64,000 nt of DNA. Origin: Okibacterium fritillariae. GTDB taxonomy: Bacteria; Actinomycetota; Actinomycetes; Actinomycetales; Microbacteriaceae. Positions within the stretch are counted from its first letter, which is position 1. Every line of letters begins with the position of its first letter. Below the pieces are notes generated by a model. The model did not search any database. It had not been told where the DNA came from and saw only the letters and a program-made list of their open reading frames with translations. The DNA is taken from assembly GCF_900167575.1 (NCBI RefSeq), contig NZ_FUZP01000001.1:310001-374000 (forward strand). Reading direction: 5' to 3'. The position numbers and the translations under genes were made by a program. Of this stretch, positions 33,184-42,703 are shown piece by piece.

Positions 33184-34851
33184 ATGTCGTCATTCGCACG
33201 CCGCTCGATCGAGCCCAGAATTTTGCTGGTGTTCGCCTTCCTCGCCAGTTTTCTTCTCATAGCTGGCGCCGTCGGGGGCTCGCCGGCACCCGCGCAAGCC
33301 GCGCAGGCCGGCCAGGTGCTGTACTCACCGAATCTCAGTCAATTCCCCAACGGTACGGTTGGCTACCCGCGCGCCATCCGCGTCGACAACGACGGATCCG
33401 CAGCGCAGACCATGCTCGCCACCTTTGCCCAGGGTGGCCACAACGGCCCGGGCACGATGCCGATCTACCGCAGCACGAACGGAGGTGCGAACTGGAGCCA
33501 GATTTCCACGGTCACCTCGCACACGGCGGGCTGGACCATCGAAGCACCGACGCTGTATGAGGTGCCTCGCAGCATCCCGGGCCTCAACCAGGGTGACATC
33601 CTCGCCGCGGGCACGGCGTGGTCGATCGGTGACTACACGCAGCAGAAGGTGGAGGTGTTCAGGAGCACCGACAAGGGCCAGACCTGGACCTACCTGTCGA
33701 ACTGCACCCAGACCTCGGGGTTGCCCAATTCGATCGGCCACGGCATCTGGGAGCCGTCTTTCCTCGTGACCGACAACAACGCATTGGCCTGTTTCATCTC
33801 CGACGAGCGCCCGGCCAACTCGGCCACCAACAATCAGGTCATCGGCCATTACACGTCGACCAACGGCGGTGCGAGCTGGAGCAGCACGCAGACCCAGGAT
33901 GTCGCCTTCCCCACCGACAATCTGCGACGACCCGGCATGCAGACCTTCGCCGCCCTGCCGAACGGCACCTTCGCGATGTCTTACGAGATGTGCCGCGATG
34001 CCACGAACCCTGACCACGCGTGTGAGGTCTACATCAAGTTCAGCGACGACGGTCTCAATTGGGGTGCCCTCGGCACCGCCGGAACCCTCGTCTCCACGTC
34101 CGACTCTCGCGAGCTGCTACACACGCCCTACATCTCCTGGGCGTCCGGCGGCGGCCCGAACGGAACGCTGCTGATCTCGGGCCAGCGCGTCGTTTCCGGG
34201 CCGACCGGCAATAAGACAGTGCTCGCAGAATCGGGCACCGTGCTGTTCCAGAACACGAACCTCGGGGTCGGCGCTTGGACCGAGGTCGAGGCTCCCGTGA
34301 CCGTCAACCCGACCGGCGGCTACGCGCCGGGTGTGCCGTCCTGCCCCGGCTACTCGACGCCCGCCATCCCGCGCGAGGACGGCACCTCGTTCGTCTACTT
34401 CGCGGCCACTCTCAAGCAGGGTTCTCAGTGCGAGCTGAAGTTCGGCATTGGCAGCCTGCCCGGCCGCACGGGCGCTATCACGTCGCCGTCGGGCAAGTGC
34501 CTCGACGTCGACACGAATACCGCTAACGCCGGACGAGCCGTCCAGCTCTACACCTGCGGTGTTGCCACCGGCCAACGCTGGTCGATCTCGGCCAACGGCA
34601 CTATTCGCGCCTTCGGCAAATGCCTCGACATCACGGCCAACGGAACGGCGAACTTCAGCCCTGTGCAGCTCTGGGACTGCCTCCCCAACGCCGGAGCCCA
34701 GCAATGGGTGGTCGGGGCGAACGGCAGCCTGCGCAACCCGCAGTCCGGTCGGTGCCTCGATGTGCCCATGGGCAACACCGCTGACGGCACCAAACTGCAG
34801 ATCTACGACTGCAACGGACTAGCGAGCCAGACCTGGAACCTGCCCGCTTAG
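33184..34851 (+). CDS. Secreted sialidase-like (Asp-box) propeller enzyme with ricin-type lectin domain
   Basis: 555 residues from the ATG at 33184, preceded by AAAGGGAT. Signal peptide (about 1-40, ending AQAAQA). The N-terminal ~390 residues carry BNR/Asp-box repeats: STNGGANW, STDKGQTW, STNGGASW and SDDGLNW, the marks of six-bladed propellers of the sialidase superfamily. YPRAIR near 62 resembles the sialidase RIP motif, but a full Arg triad could not be confirmed. The C-terminal ~125 residues are a ricin B-type beta-trefoil (repeats GKCLDV, GKCLDI, GRCLDV with QxW-like ends). It is secreted and binds a glycan polymer. The substrate is unknown; context links it to the GH2 import locus. Confidence 0.8.
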   Translation: MSSFARRSIEPRILLVFAFLASFLLIAGAVGGSPAPAQAAQAGQVLYSPNLSQFPNGTVGYPRAIRVDNDGSAAQTMLATFAQGGHNGPGTMPIYRSTNGGANWSQISTVTSHTAGWTIEAPTLYEVPRSIPGLNQGDILAAGTAWSIGDYTQQKVEVFRSTDKGQTWTYLSNCTQTSGLPNSIGHGIWEPSFLVTDNNALACFISDERPANSATNNQVIGHYTSTNGGASWSSTQTQDVAFPTDNLRRPGMQTFAALPNGTFAMSYEMCRDATNPDHACEVYIKFSDDGLNWGALGTAGTLVSTSDSRELLHTPYISWASGGGPNGTLLISGQRVVSGPTGNKTVLAESGTVLFQNTNLGVGAWTEVEAPVTVNPTGGYAPGVPSCPGYSTPAIPREDGTSFVYFAATLKQGSQCELKFGIGSLPGRTGAITSPSGKCLDVDTNTANAGRAVQLYTCGVATGQRWSISANGTIRAFGKCLDITANGTANFSPVQLWDCLPNAGAQQWVVGANGSLRNPQSGRCLDVPMGNTADGTKLQIYDCNGLASQTWNLPA

Positions 34852-34866
34852 GCGAGTTGCCGTATG

Positions 34867-34900
34867 GACGGCCGTCGCAGCGCTCAGCTGCGCGGCCGTC
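34867..34900. terminator. Bidirectional stem-loop terminator
   Basis: GACGGCCG-T-CGCAGC-GCTCA-GCTGCG-CGGCCGTC: 14 bp of stem with one bulge and a 5-nt loop, between the convergent Asp-box enzyme and permease genes. Confidence 0.75.
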
Positions 34901-34938
34901 TGTCGTCATGACCATTGGCGCGGCGGGCGGCCCGGCCC

Positions 34939-35892
34939 CTACTTCGCCGCGCCGCTGAAGATGCCGTTGACGTAGTAGCGCTGCAGCAGGAAGAAGATGA
35001 GCAGGCAGGGGATCATCGAGACGACGACACCCGCGTCGAGCAGGCCCCAGTCGACCTTGCCGAATTGCCCGATCTGCTTGGTCTGCAGGACGACGGGGAG
35101 CGTGAAGAGAGCCTGGTCCGACAGGAGGACGAGGGCGCCGAGGAACTCGTTCCACGCGTTGAGGAACGCGAAGATCGCGGCCGTGACGATGCCGGGCACG
35201 ACGAGGGGCACGAACATGCGCAACAGGACACTGCGGCGCGAGCATCCGTCGATCATGGCCGCCTCTTCGATCTCGTCGGGGATCGCCGCGAAGGCGTTGC
35301 GCATGATGAAGATGCAGAACGGCAACTGGTAGGTCGTGTAGACGAGCACCAGGCCGAGCAGGGAGTTGCTGACGCCGAGAGTGCGCAACACCACACTGAT
35401 CGGGGTGAGGAGCACGCTGAACGGGATCATCATGCCCGCGAGCACGACGCCGAACAGGAGGGTGCTTCCACGAAAACGGAAGCGGCCGAAACCGTAGCCC
35501 GCGAGGGTCGACAACACCACGGTGAGTGCGACGGTGCCGATCGCGACGACCAGGCTGTTCGCCAGACCCATGAGGGTGCCCTGCGAGGGGTCGAACAGGC
35601 GCGACCAGGCGTCGCCGCTCAGCGTCTGCGGAAAGAACGTGGCCGGGCGTTGCTGCAACTCGGCAGGCGACTTGAGGCTGCCCGTGACCGCCGAGAGGAG
35701 TGGCAACGCGAAGAGCGAGACGAGCACGATGCCGCCCACCCACCACCAGACGCCGACGGCTCCGCGACCCCGCTTGCGACGCGGGGACGCGGCCGGAGTC
35801 GGGCTGATGGCCGCGATGGCCGCAGCCGGGGGAGCGGCCACAGGGGTGGACGACGAGGCCGGAGCTGACGCATCCGATCGGGGCTCAGTCAT
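34939..35892 (-). CDS. Sugar ABC transporter permease (MalG type)
   Basis: 317 residues. Ser/Ala/Pro-rich cytoplasmic tail (about 1-45), six membrane helices, EAA loop IEEAAMIDGCSRRSVLLRMF near 205-224, C-terminus QRYYVNGIFSGAAK as in second CUT1 permeases. Its start overlaps the stop of the upstream permease by 8 bp, so the pair is coupled. Belongs to the GH127 locus. Confidence 0.9.
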   Translation of the reverse strand: MTEPRSDASAPASSSTPVAAPPAAAIAAISPTPAASPRRKRGRGAVGVWWWVGGIVLVSLFALPLLSAVTGSLKSPAELQQRPATFFPQTLSGDAWSRLFDPSQGTLMGLANSLVVAIGTVALTVVLSTLAGYGFGRFRFRGSTLLFGVVLAGMMIPFSVLLTPISVVLRTLGVSNSLLGLVLVYTTYQLPFCIFIMRNAFAAIPDEIEEAAMIDGCSRRSVLLRMFVPLVVPGIVTAAIFAFLNAWNEFLGALVLLSDQALFTLPVVLQTKQIGQFGKVDWGLLDAGVVVSMIPCLLIFFLLQRYYVNGIFSGAAK

Positions 35893-36880
35893 TCTTGGGT
35901 CCTCTCAGAAGGCGGATCTGCGCGGCCGCGACGATGAGCAACAGCACGAGCATGATGACCGACAGCGCGGCGCCATAGCCCAGTTCGAACTTGGTGAAGG
36001 AGACGTTGTAGATCCAATAGACGGCCGTGACCGTCTCGTTGTCGGGGCGACCCTTCGTGATGAGGAAGAACTGCTCGAAGGCCAGCAGTGAGCCGCTGAT
36101 CGAGAACACCAACACCAGGATGATCGTGGGCTTCATGAGCGGCAGGATGATTCCGGTGAGGCGCCTCCACCACCCGGCCCCGTCGATCTGCGCCGCCTCG
36201 AGCACATCCTCCGGAACGCTGTTCAGGCCACCGAGCAGCAGGATCATCTGAAAGCCGACGACCTTCCACGTGACCATGACGATGACGTTGATGAGGGCGG
36301 GCCACTGCTCCACGAACCAGGAGGTTTGGTCGACCTCGGTGCCGAGGCTCGTGAGGATGGCGTTCACCGAACCGGCGCTCGGATCGGTGAACCACAGCCA
36401 CAGGAAGCTGGCCGCCGCGAAACCGATCACATAGGGCGTGAAGAAGATGGTGCGGAAGAACGTGCTCGCGCGAGACGGCCGCCGTACGAAGAACGCGAGG
36501 GCGAGGCCCGCCACGAACAGGATCGGCGTGATGACGACCGTATAGATGAGGGTGAAGCCGATGGAACGCAGGAACGTGTCGTCGGCTGTGAAGGCGCGCA
36601 CGTAGTTGTCGAGGCCGATGAAGGTGCTGCGGCCGAGAAGAGGCCACCTGTGCAGGCTCATCCAGGCCATGAGCGCCACGGGCACGACGAAGAACACCGC
36701 CGTGAGGAGCAGCGCGGGTGTCACCGCCAGCAGTCCGGTGCGGGAGAGCCGGCGCTCCCGGAGGGACGGACCGGCCGCCCCTCCGGGTCGACGCCCGCGA
36801 GAGGTGGAGCGGACACGCGAAGACGCGCGGCGCGACGTGTCCGGCGACGGCGTCACCGGCGTGCTGAGGGTCTCGGTCAT
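35885..36880 (-). CDS. Sugar ABC transporter permease (MalF type)
   Basis: 331 residues from the ATG at 36880 (GGAG 6 nt upstream); the open frame extends into the binding-protein gene but has no better start. Ser/Arg-rich tail to about 45, then six helices with the EAA loop LEAAQIDGAGWWRRLTGIIL near 225-244. First permease of the CUT1 pair. It starts 25 bp after the binding-protein stop. Confidence 0.9.
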   Translation of the reverse strand: MTETLSTPVTPSPDTSRRASSRVRSTSRGRRPGGAAGPSLRERRLSRTGLLAVTPALLLTAVFFVVPVALMAWMSLHRWPLLGRSTFIGLDNYVRAFTADDTFLRSIGFTLIYTVVITPILFVAGLALAFFVRRPSRASTFFRTIFFTPYVIGFAAASFLWLWFTDPSAGSVNAILTSLGTEVDQTSWFVEQWPALINVIVMVTWKVVGFQMILLLGGLNSVPEDVLEAAQIDGAGWWRRLTGIILPLMKPTIILVLVFSISGSLLAFEQFFLITKGRPDNETVTAVYWIYNVSFTKFELGYGAALSVIMLVLLLIVAAAQIRLLRGPKND

Positions 36881-36905
36881 GTCTGCTCCATCAACTCGTC
36901 GGCGG

Positions 36906-38201
36906 CTATTCCGTGGCGTTCTGCGTGACGATCTGCTCGGCGGTCTTCTGCGCGGCGGCGGATGCGGCATCCACATCGTCACCGAACACACCGGCCTGCA
37001 TCAGGCTCACCATGGGGCCGTTCGGGTCGCTGAACAGCGCGTTGAACGACACCGTGTACGGCACCTGACCCTGCAGCGCGGCCTCGACGAGTGCGGCCTG
37101 CTCCGGTCCCTTCGAGCTGTAGTCCGACTCGTAGAGGTCGGTGCGCACCGGGGTGAAACCACTCTCGGCCAGGGACTTCTGCGCGTCATCCCCGGTCGCC
37201 CACTTCACGAAGTCCCAGGCGGCGTCACCGTTCTTGGCACCCTCGGGAATGGCGAGCACATCGCCACCCACCATGGATGAGATCTCACCGGCATTCTTCC
37301 CGGGCAGCGGCGTGACACCCATCTCGAACGGCAGATCGGACGACTGCAGCGTGTTCAGGTAGAACGAACCACTCGCGACCATGCCGAGCTTGCCGTTCTC
37401 GAATGCGCCGCCATAGTTCTCGCCGCCGTCGGTCTGGCTGGCCGTCGTGATGCCGCCATCCGCCACCATGCCGTTGAGCAGTTCGATGAACTCGGTGACG
37501 ACCGGGTCGGTGAACGTGGCGTCGGGGTTCAACGCGCCGCTGTCGGCGTCGATGAAGTCGCCGCCGGACGCCCACACCATGGGGGCGAGGGCGAACGCCG
37601 CACACCCGCCGCAGCCCGCGGAGTAGTGGTAGCCGGTGATGTCGTCGCCGAGGCCGCCGATGCTGTCGGCCGCGGTGGCGAACTCCTGCCAGGTGGTCGG
37701 CGGTGCCTCAGGGTCGAGCCCCGCCTGACGGAACAGATCCTTGTTGTAGTAGAGCACCGAGGTGTCGGCGGTGAACGGCGACGTGTACTTCTTGTCCTCG
37801 AAGGTGCCGGCATCGACCTGGGCGGGCAGGAGGTCGTCGGCGTAGTCGAGACCGTCGAGGCGCTCGGTCAGGTCCTGGAAGGCGCCCGCGTTGATGAAGT
37901 AGGGCGCCTTCACGACGTCGATGGCCACGACATCCGGCGGGTTGCCCGAGCTGATCGCCGAGCCCAGCTTCTGCTGCACATCGGAGTTCGGCAGCACGGT
38001 CACGTCGACCGTTAGGCCCGGATTGGCCTTCTCGTACATCTCGGCGAGCTGCTTGGTGTAGACCTCGCCGTCGGAACGGGTCCAGACGGTCAGGGTGTCG
38101 GCGTCGCCACCACCCGAACTGCAGGCGGACAGCGAGAACGCGGCAGCCGTTGCGGTGCCGAGCGCGATCAGGCGAAACAGCGTTGTTCTTGAGTGCCTCA
38201 T
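36906..38201 (-). CDS. Sugar ABC transporter substrate-binding lipoprotein
   Basis: 431 residues. Lipoprotein signal with lipobox LSAC (Cys near 27), then a family-1 solute-binding fold opening DTLTVWTRSDGEVY. A Cys pair in the central GCGGCAAF may form a disulfide. It probably recognises an arabinose-containing oligosaccharide given the GH127 gene just upstream in the operon; this specificity is inference. GAAGGAG lies 12 nt before the ATG, slightly far. Confidence 0.9.
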   Translation of the reverse strand: MRHSRTTLFRLIALGTATAAAFSLSACSSGGGDADTLTVWTRSDGEVYTKQLAEMYEKANPGLTVDVTVLPNSDVQQKLGSAISSGNPPDVVAIDVVKAPYFINAGAFQDLTERLDGLDYADDLLPAQVDAGTFEDKKYTSPFTADTSVLYYNKDLFRQAGLDPEAPPTTWQEFATAADSIGGLGDDITGYHYSAGCGGCAAFALAPMVWASGGDFIDADSGALNPDATFTDPVVTEFIELLNGMVADGGITTASQTDGGENYGGAFENGKLGMVASGSFYLNTLQSSDLPFEMGVTPLPGKNAGEISSMVGGDVLAIPEGAKNGDAAWDFVKWATGDDAQKSLAESGFTPVRTDLYESDYSSKGPEQAALVEAALQGQVPYTVSFNALFSDPNGPMVSLMQAGVFGDDVDAASAAAQKTAEQIVTQNATE

Positions 38202-38302
38202 GGTGCGTCATTTCTCCTTCTGAAGGGTGGGAGCGGCCCGGCGGGGGTCGGGTCGTCGTGCGGTGGAGCGGGAGTCGTCGTGCGGGGTGTCGTGGTGCAG
38301 GG

Positions 38303-40393
38303 TTATGCGGTGGTGCGGTCGGTGGGGGTGGGGTGCGCGGGGGCCGAGGCGCGGGGCATCCACACGCGCATGGCGGCGGGTGCCGGCCCGTTGCCCCAGA
38401 GGGCGTAGGGGCGCAAGATCAGGCGCGCCTTCTCGGCGTGCGACGCGGGGATTGCGCCGGATGGGCCGGTTGGGCCGGATGCAGCGGCTTCGGGGGATGC
38501 CCCGGCAATCGGCTCCGGGGTGCTCGAATACAGGCTCACGGCCGCGGGATCGGGCAGGGTGCGCAGCGCGTCGACGCCGAGTAAAGGTCCAAAGCCGCCG
38601 ACGATCTCACTGCCCGAGACCTCAACGACCGACGCGTCGGCTGCGACATCCACGGTCTCGATGTCGACGGCGTTGTCGGTCTGGTCGACGCAGTAGACGA
38701 GTGGCCCGCGTCGGACCGCGACACTGCCGCGCAGGCCGTCGATGCGCGGATGCGGAAACACCAGGCTCGGGCTCACGTCGAGCTCCAGCCGAATCACGGT
38801 ATCGGCCGCGAAGGGCCCCTCCACGCGGAGCCACCCCGAGTCGACGGGGGCGTTCGCCGAGGCGGAGTCACGAGGCTCGCCATCGACGATGAGCCGCGCT
38901 CGCCGCCCCCCGGTGCGGGACCACTCGGGCACCCGCAGCTCCAGCGTTCCCGCCCAGGCATCGTCGAAGCGCAGCGTCACCGAACCCGAGGCCGGGTAGT
39001 CGGTGTCGACGTGTAGCACGGCGGCTTCGGCATCCGCGGATTCATCGGTCGAGGTCGCCCCGGTGGCGTCGATGCGCGGCAGACGGATGCTGCTCGCGGC
39101 GTAGTTGGCCACCTGCACGGTGTCGCCGCCCGAGGTCGCGAGCAGGTTCTGCAGCGACGCGAACGTGCGCATGAGGTTGGGCGGGCAGCACGCGCAGCTA
39201 TACCAAGCCAGACGGCGACCGCTCGATTCCTCCTGGCTGGCGCCGTGGTCGGGCCGCCTCTGCAGCGGGTTGCTATAGAAGTAGGACAGGCCGTCGACCG
39301 AGATGCCGGCCGACACCACGTTGTAGAGCGCGTTCTCGGCGGCATCGAGGTAGCGGGACTCGCCCGTGGCGACGTGCAGGCGCCACGCCCAGTTGATGAG
39401 GGCGATTCCCGCGCAGGTCTCGGCATAAGCGCGTTCGCTCGGCAACTCGTAGGCGTCGCCGAACGACTCGTCGCGGTGCCGCGAGCCCGTGCCGCCCGTG
39501 AGGTAGAGGCGTTTTCCGACCAGGTCATCCCACTGGGTCTTCATGGCGTCGAGCAGGGCTTCGTCACCGCGTTCGAGGTAGAGGTCGGTGACCCCGGCGT
39601 TCAGGTAGAGCGCGCGCACGGCGTGGCCGCGCATGATGTCGGTGTCGAGCACGCTCGTGTCGTCCTGGTAGTACTGCGCACCATAGACGCCCTCGCCGAT
39701 GAAGCCACTTCCCCGGCGGCGGATGAACGCCTCGGCCAGATCGAGGTGACGCTCGTCGCCCGTCGTGCGATACAGCTCAACGAGGGCCGTCTCGATCTCG
39801 GGATGACCGCAGTACACGTCCGATTCGGGCCCGCCATAAAGGTCGATCACGAGGTCGACGAAGCGGATGCCGACCCCGAGCAGTCGATCGTCGCCCAGGG
39901 CTCGATACCCCGCGATGCCCGCCTGCAGCAGGTGCCCGAGGCAGTACAACTCGTGGCCGTGGGTGAAGTTCGTCCAGGGCCCGGCGTCGCCCTCGCCGAG
40001 CTGGTAGGCCGAGTCGAGATAGCCGTCGTCGCGCTGGGCACGTTCGAGCAGGCCGACGGTGTCGCAATAGAACCGCATGACTTCGGGATGCTGCGCCTCG
40101 GCGTCGCCCACCTGCCACGCGATCGCCTCCAACGTCTTGTACACGTCGCTGTCGGCGAAGAGCTGCCCGCGGAACGGAGCATCGGACTCACCGGCGAGGC
40201 GCCTCAGGTTGTCGAGGTTGCCGGCGGTTTCGAGCATCGCGATGCCGTGAGGGAGGGAGGCGTCGACGTTGCGGCGCAGCCAGGATGCGTGCAGGCCCGA
40301 CGTGAAGCTCGCGGCGTCGGCATCGAGGGGCCGGCGGCGCGCTCGGCGCGGTGTGGCGAGGGGGCCGGTTGATCGTGCACTGGTGAGGGTCAC
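38303..40393 (-). CDS. GH127 family beta-L-arabinofuranosidase-like enzyme
   Basis: 696 residues from the GTG at 40393 (AAAGGA upstream). (Alpha/alpha)6-barrel of the DUF1680/GH127 type followed by beta domains. By spacing to the Bifidobacterium HypBA1 enzyme, the catalytic acid/base is Glu309, and the metal-thiolate centre is Glu325, Cys327 (YAETCAG), Cys402 and Cys403 in SCACCPPN, with Cys402 the nucleophile. All are present, so it should be active. The reaction is release of L-arabinofuranose from beta-linked oligosaccharides (plant extensins, glycoproteins). No signal peptide: it works on the imported sugar. It is the first gene of the operon, with a promoter at 40520-40548. Confidence 0.85.
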   Translation of the reverse strand: MTLTSARSTGPLATPRRARRRPLDADAASFTSGLHASWLRRNVDASLPHGIAMLETAGNLDNLRRLAGESDAPFRGQLFADSDVYKTLEAIAWQVGDAEAQHPEVMRFYCDTVGLLERAQRDDGYLDSAYQLGEGDAGPWTNFTHGHELYCLGHLLQAGIAGYRALGDDRLLGVGIRFVDLVIDLYGGPESDVYCGHPEIETALVELYRTTGDERHLDLAEAFIRRRGSGFIGEGVYGAQYYQDDTSVLDTDIMRGHAVRALYLNAGVTDLYLERGDEALLDAMKTQWDDLVGKRLYLTGGTGSRHRDESFGDAYELPSERAYAETCAGIALINWAWRLHVATGESRYLDAAENALYNVVSAGISVDGLSYFYSNPLQRRPDHGASQEESSGRRLAWYSCACCPPNLMRTFASLQNLLATSGGDTVQVANYAASSIRLPRIDATGATSTDESADAEAAVLHVDTDYPASGSVTLRFDDAWAGTLELRVPEWSRTGGRRARLIVDGEPRDSASANAPVDSGWLRVEGPFAADTVIRLELDVSPSLVFPHPRIDGLRGSVAVRRGPLVYCVDQTDNAVDIETVDVAADASVVEVSGSEIVGGFGPLLGVDALRTLPDPAAVSLYSSTPEPIAGASPEAAASGPTGPSGAIPASHAEKARLILRPYALWGNGPAPAAMRVWMPRASAPAHPTPTDRTTA

Positions 40394-40519
40394 CGCGCAT
40401 CCTTTCGTTCGTTCATTCGCAGCGATGCGATGAGTCGAACGACCCACGGCGACCGCACGCTCTTGTGCTATGTCACATATCGAAGCCCACCACAGTGTCG
40501 GCAATGAGTCGATCTGGTT

Positions 40520-40548
40520 ACCGTAATGTAAAACGAAAGCGGTTTCAA
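40520..40548 (-). promoter_or_regulatory. Promoter of the GH127 operon
   Basis: On the minus strand TTGAAA (40548-40543), a 17-bp spacer and TACGGT (40525-40520). The -35 half overlaps the palindrome at 40535-40546, so a bound repressor would block it. Confidence 0.6.
40535..40546. promoter_or_regulatory. LacI-type operator of the GH127 locus
   Basis: GAAAGCGGTTTC, CG-centred palindrome (GAAA/TTTC arms) of LacI type, overlapping the -35 of the divergent operon promoter. Confidence 0.6.
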
Positions 40549-40671
40549 GAGTTGAGATTTTGCGGATGGTTCTTCGGCGCTCGCGAGAGGTCCGCTACTC
40601 TAGAAACCGCACGGGGCTGGCGGAGATGTGGCGCCGTCGAACGGTGACAAAACATTTTCGAGGAGTTTTGG

Positions 40672-41679
40672 ATGCGGCGCAGCAAAGCGGTCACGCTGGT
40701 CGATGTGGCGCGTCTGGCCGGGGTGTCGGTGGCGACGGCCTCGAAGGCACTGAACAACCGCTCCGAGGTCCGCGAAGCGACGAAGACGCGCGTCCACGAG
40801 GCGGCGCGATCGCTGTCGTTCGAGCACAACGCGATGGCCCGCAGCCTCTCCCGCGGGCGCAGCGGAACCGTCGGCCTGCTGACATCCGACCTCGAAGGTC
40901 GTTTCAGCCTGCCCATCCTCATGGCCGCCGAAGACGCTTTCGGGGCCGACGAGATTTCGGTGCTGCTGAGCGATGCTCGGGGCGACGCCATTCGCGAGCA
41001 GCGTCACGTGCGCACGCTCGCCGCCAAACAGGTCGACGCGCTCATGGTCGTCGGCAGCCTCACCGACGCCCGTCGCTCGCTCGGATCGGCACTTCCGTTT
41101 CCCGTCGCCTACGTCTACACGCCCTCAGATGATCCAGCCGACTTCTCGCTCACGCCCGACAACGTGCAGGGCGGGCGCATCGCCGCCGAACACCTTCTTT
41201 CGACCGGCCGGCGCCGCATCGCCCACGTGCGCGGCCTGCCGACGGCGCAAGCGGCGCGCGACCGGGCGCTCGGCATCGACGCCGCACTGACGGCGTCCGG
41301 GGTGCCGCTCGCGCACCGCACCGACTACGGCGAGTGGACCGAACGCTGGGGCCGCAGCGCAACCCTCATGCTGCTCGACACCCATCCCGACATCGACGCC
41401 GTCATCTGCGACTCCGACCAGATCGCGCGCGGCGCCCTCGACGCCCTGCACGCGCGTGGCCGAAGGGTGCCGACGGATGTCGCCCTCATCGGCTTCGACA
41501 ACTGGGAATTGATCACGGCCGATACTAATCCGCCCATCTCGAGTGTCGACATGAACCTCGACCTGTTGGGCCGCCGTGCATCCGAGCTGCTGTTCGCCGC
41601 GATCGACGGGTCGCCGCTGCCGACCGGTGTCGAACGCACGGACTGCCGGCTCGTCGCGCGCGGCACGACGATCCCTTGA
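40672..41679 (+). CDS. LacI family transcriptional regulator (GH127 locus)
   Basis: 335 residues. N-terminal HTH LVDVARLAGVSVATASKALN (about 9-28) with hinge EHNAMARSLSRGRSG, then the PBP-like domain with ICDSDQIARGALDAL and DVALIGFDNWE. It is divergent from the GH127/ABC operon and should repress it through GAAAGCGGTTTC. The leader before it is ~120 bp and carries GAGGAG-like sequence at the start. Inducer probably an arabinose derivative, by context. Confidence 0.9.
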   Translation: MRRSKAVTLVDVARLAGVSVATASKALNNRSEVREATKTRVHEAARSLSFEHNAMARSLSRGRSGTVGLLTSDLEGRFSLPILMAAEDAFGADEISVLLSDARGDAIREQRHVRTLAAKQVDALMVVGSLTDARRSLGSALPFPVAYVYTPSDDPADFSLTPDNVQGGRIAAEHLLSTGRRRIAHVRGLPTAQAARDRALGIDAALTASGVPLAHRTDYGEWTERWGRSATLMLLDTHPDIDAVICDSDQIARGALDALHARGRRVPTDVALIGFDNWELITADTNPPISSVDMNLDLLGRRASELLFAAIDGSPLPTGVERTDCRLVARGTTIP

Positions 41680-41698
41680 GCGCGAGGCGGGCGGGCAG

Positions 41699-42697
<999 letters not shown>

Positions 42698-42703
42698 GTC
42701 AGA

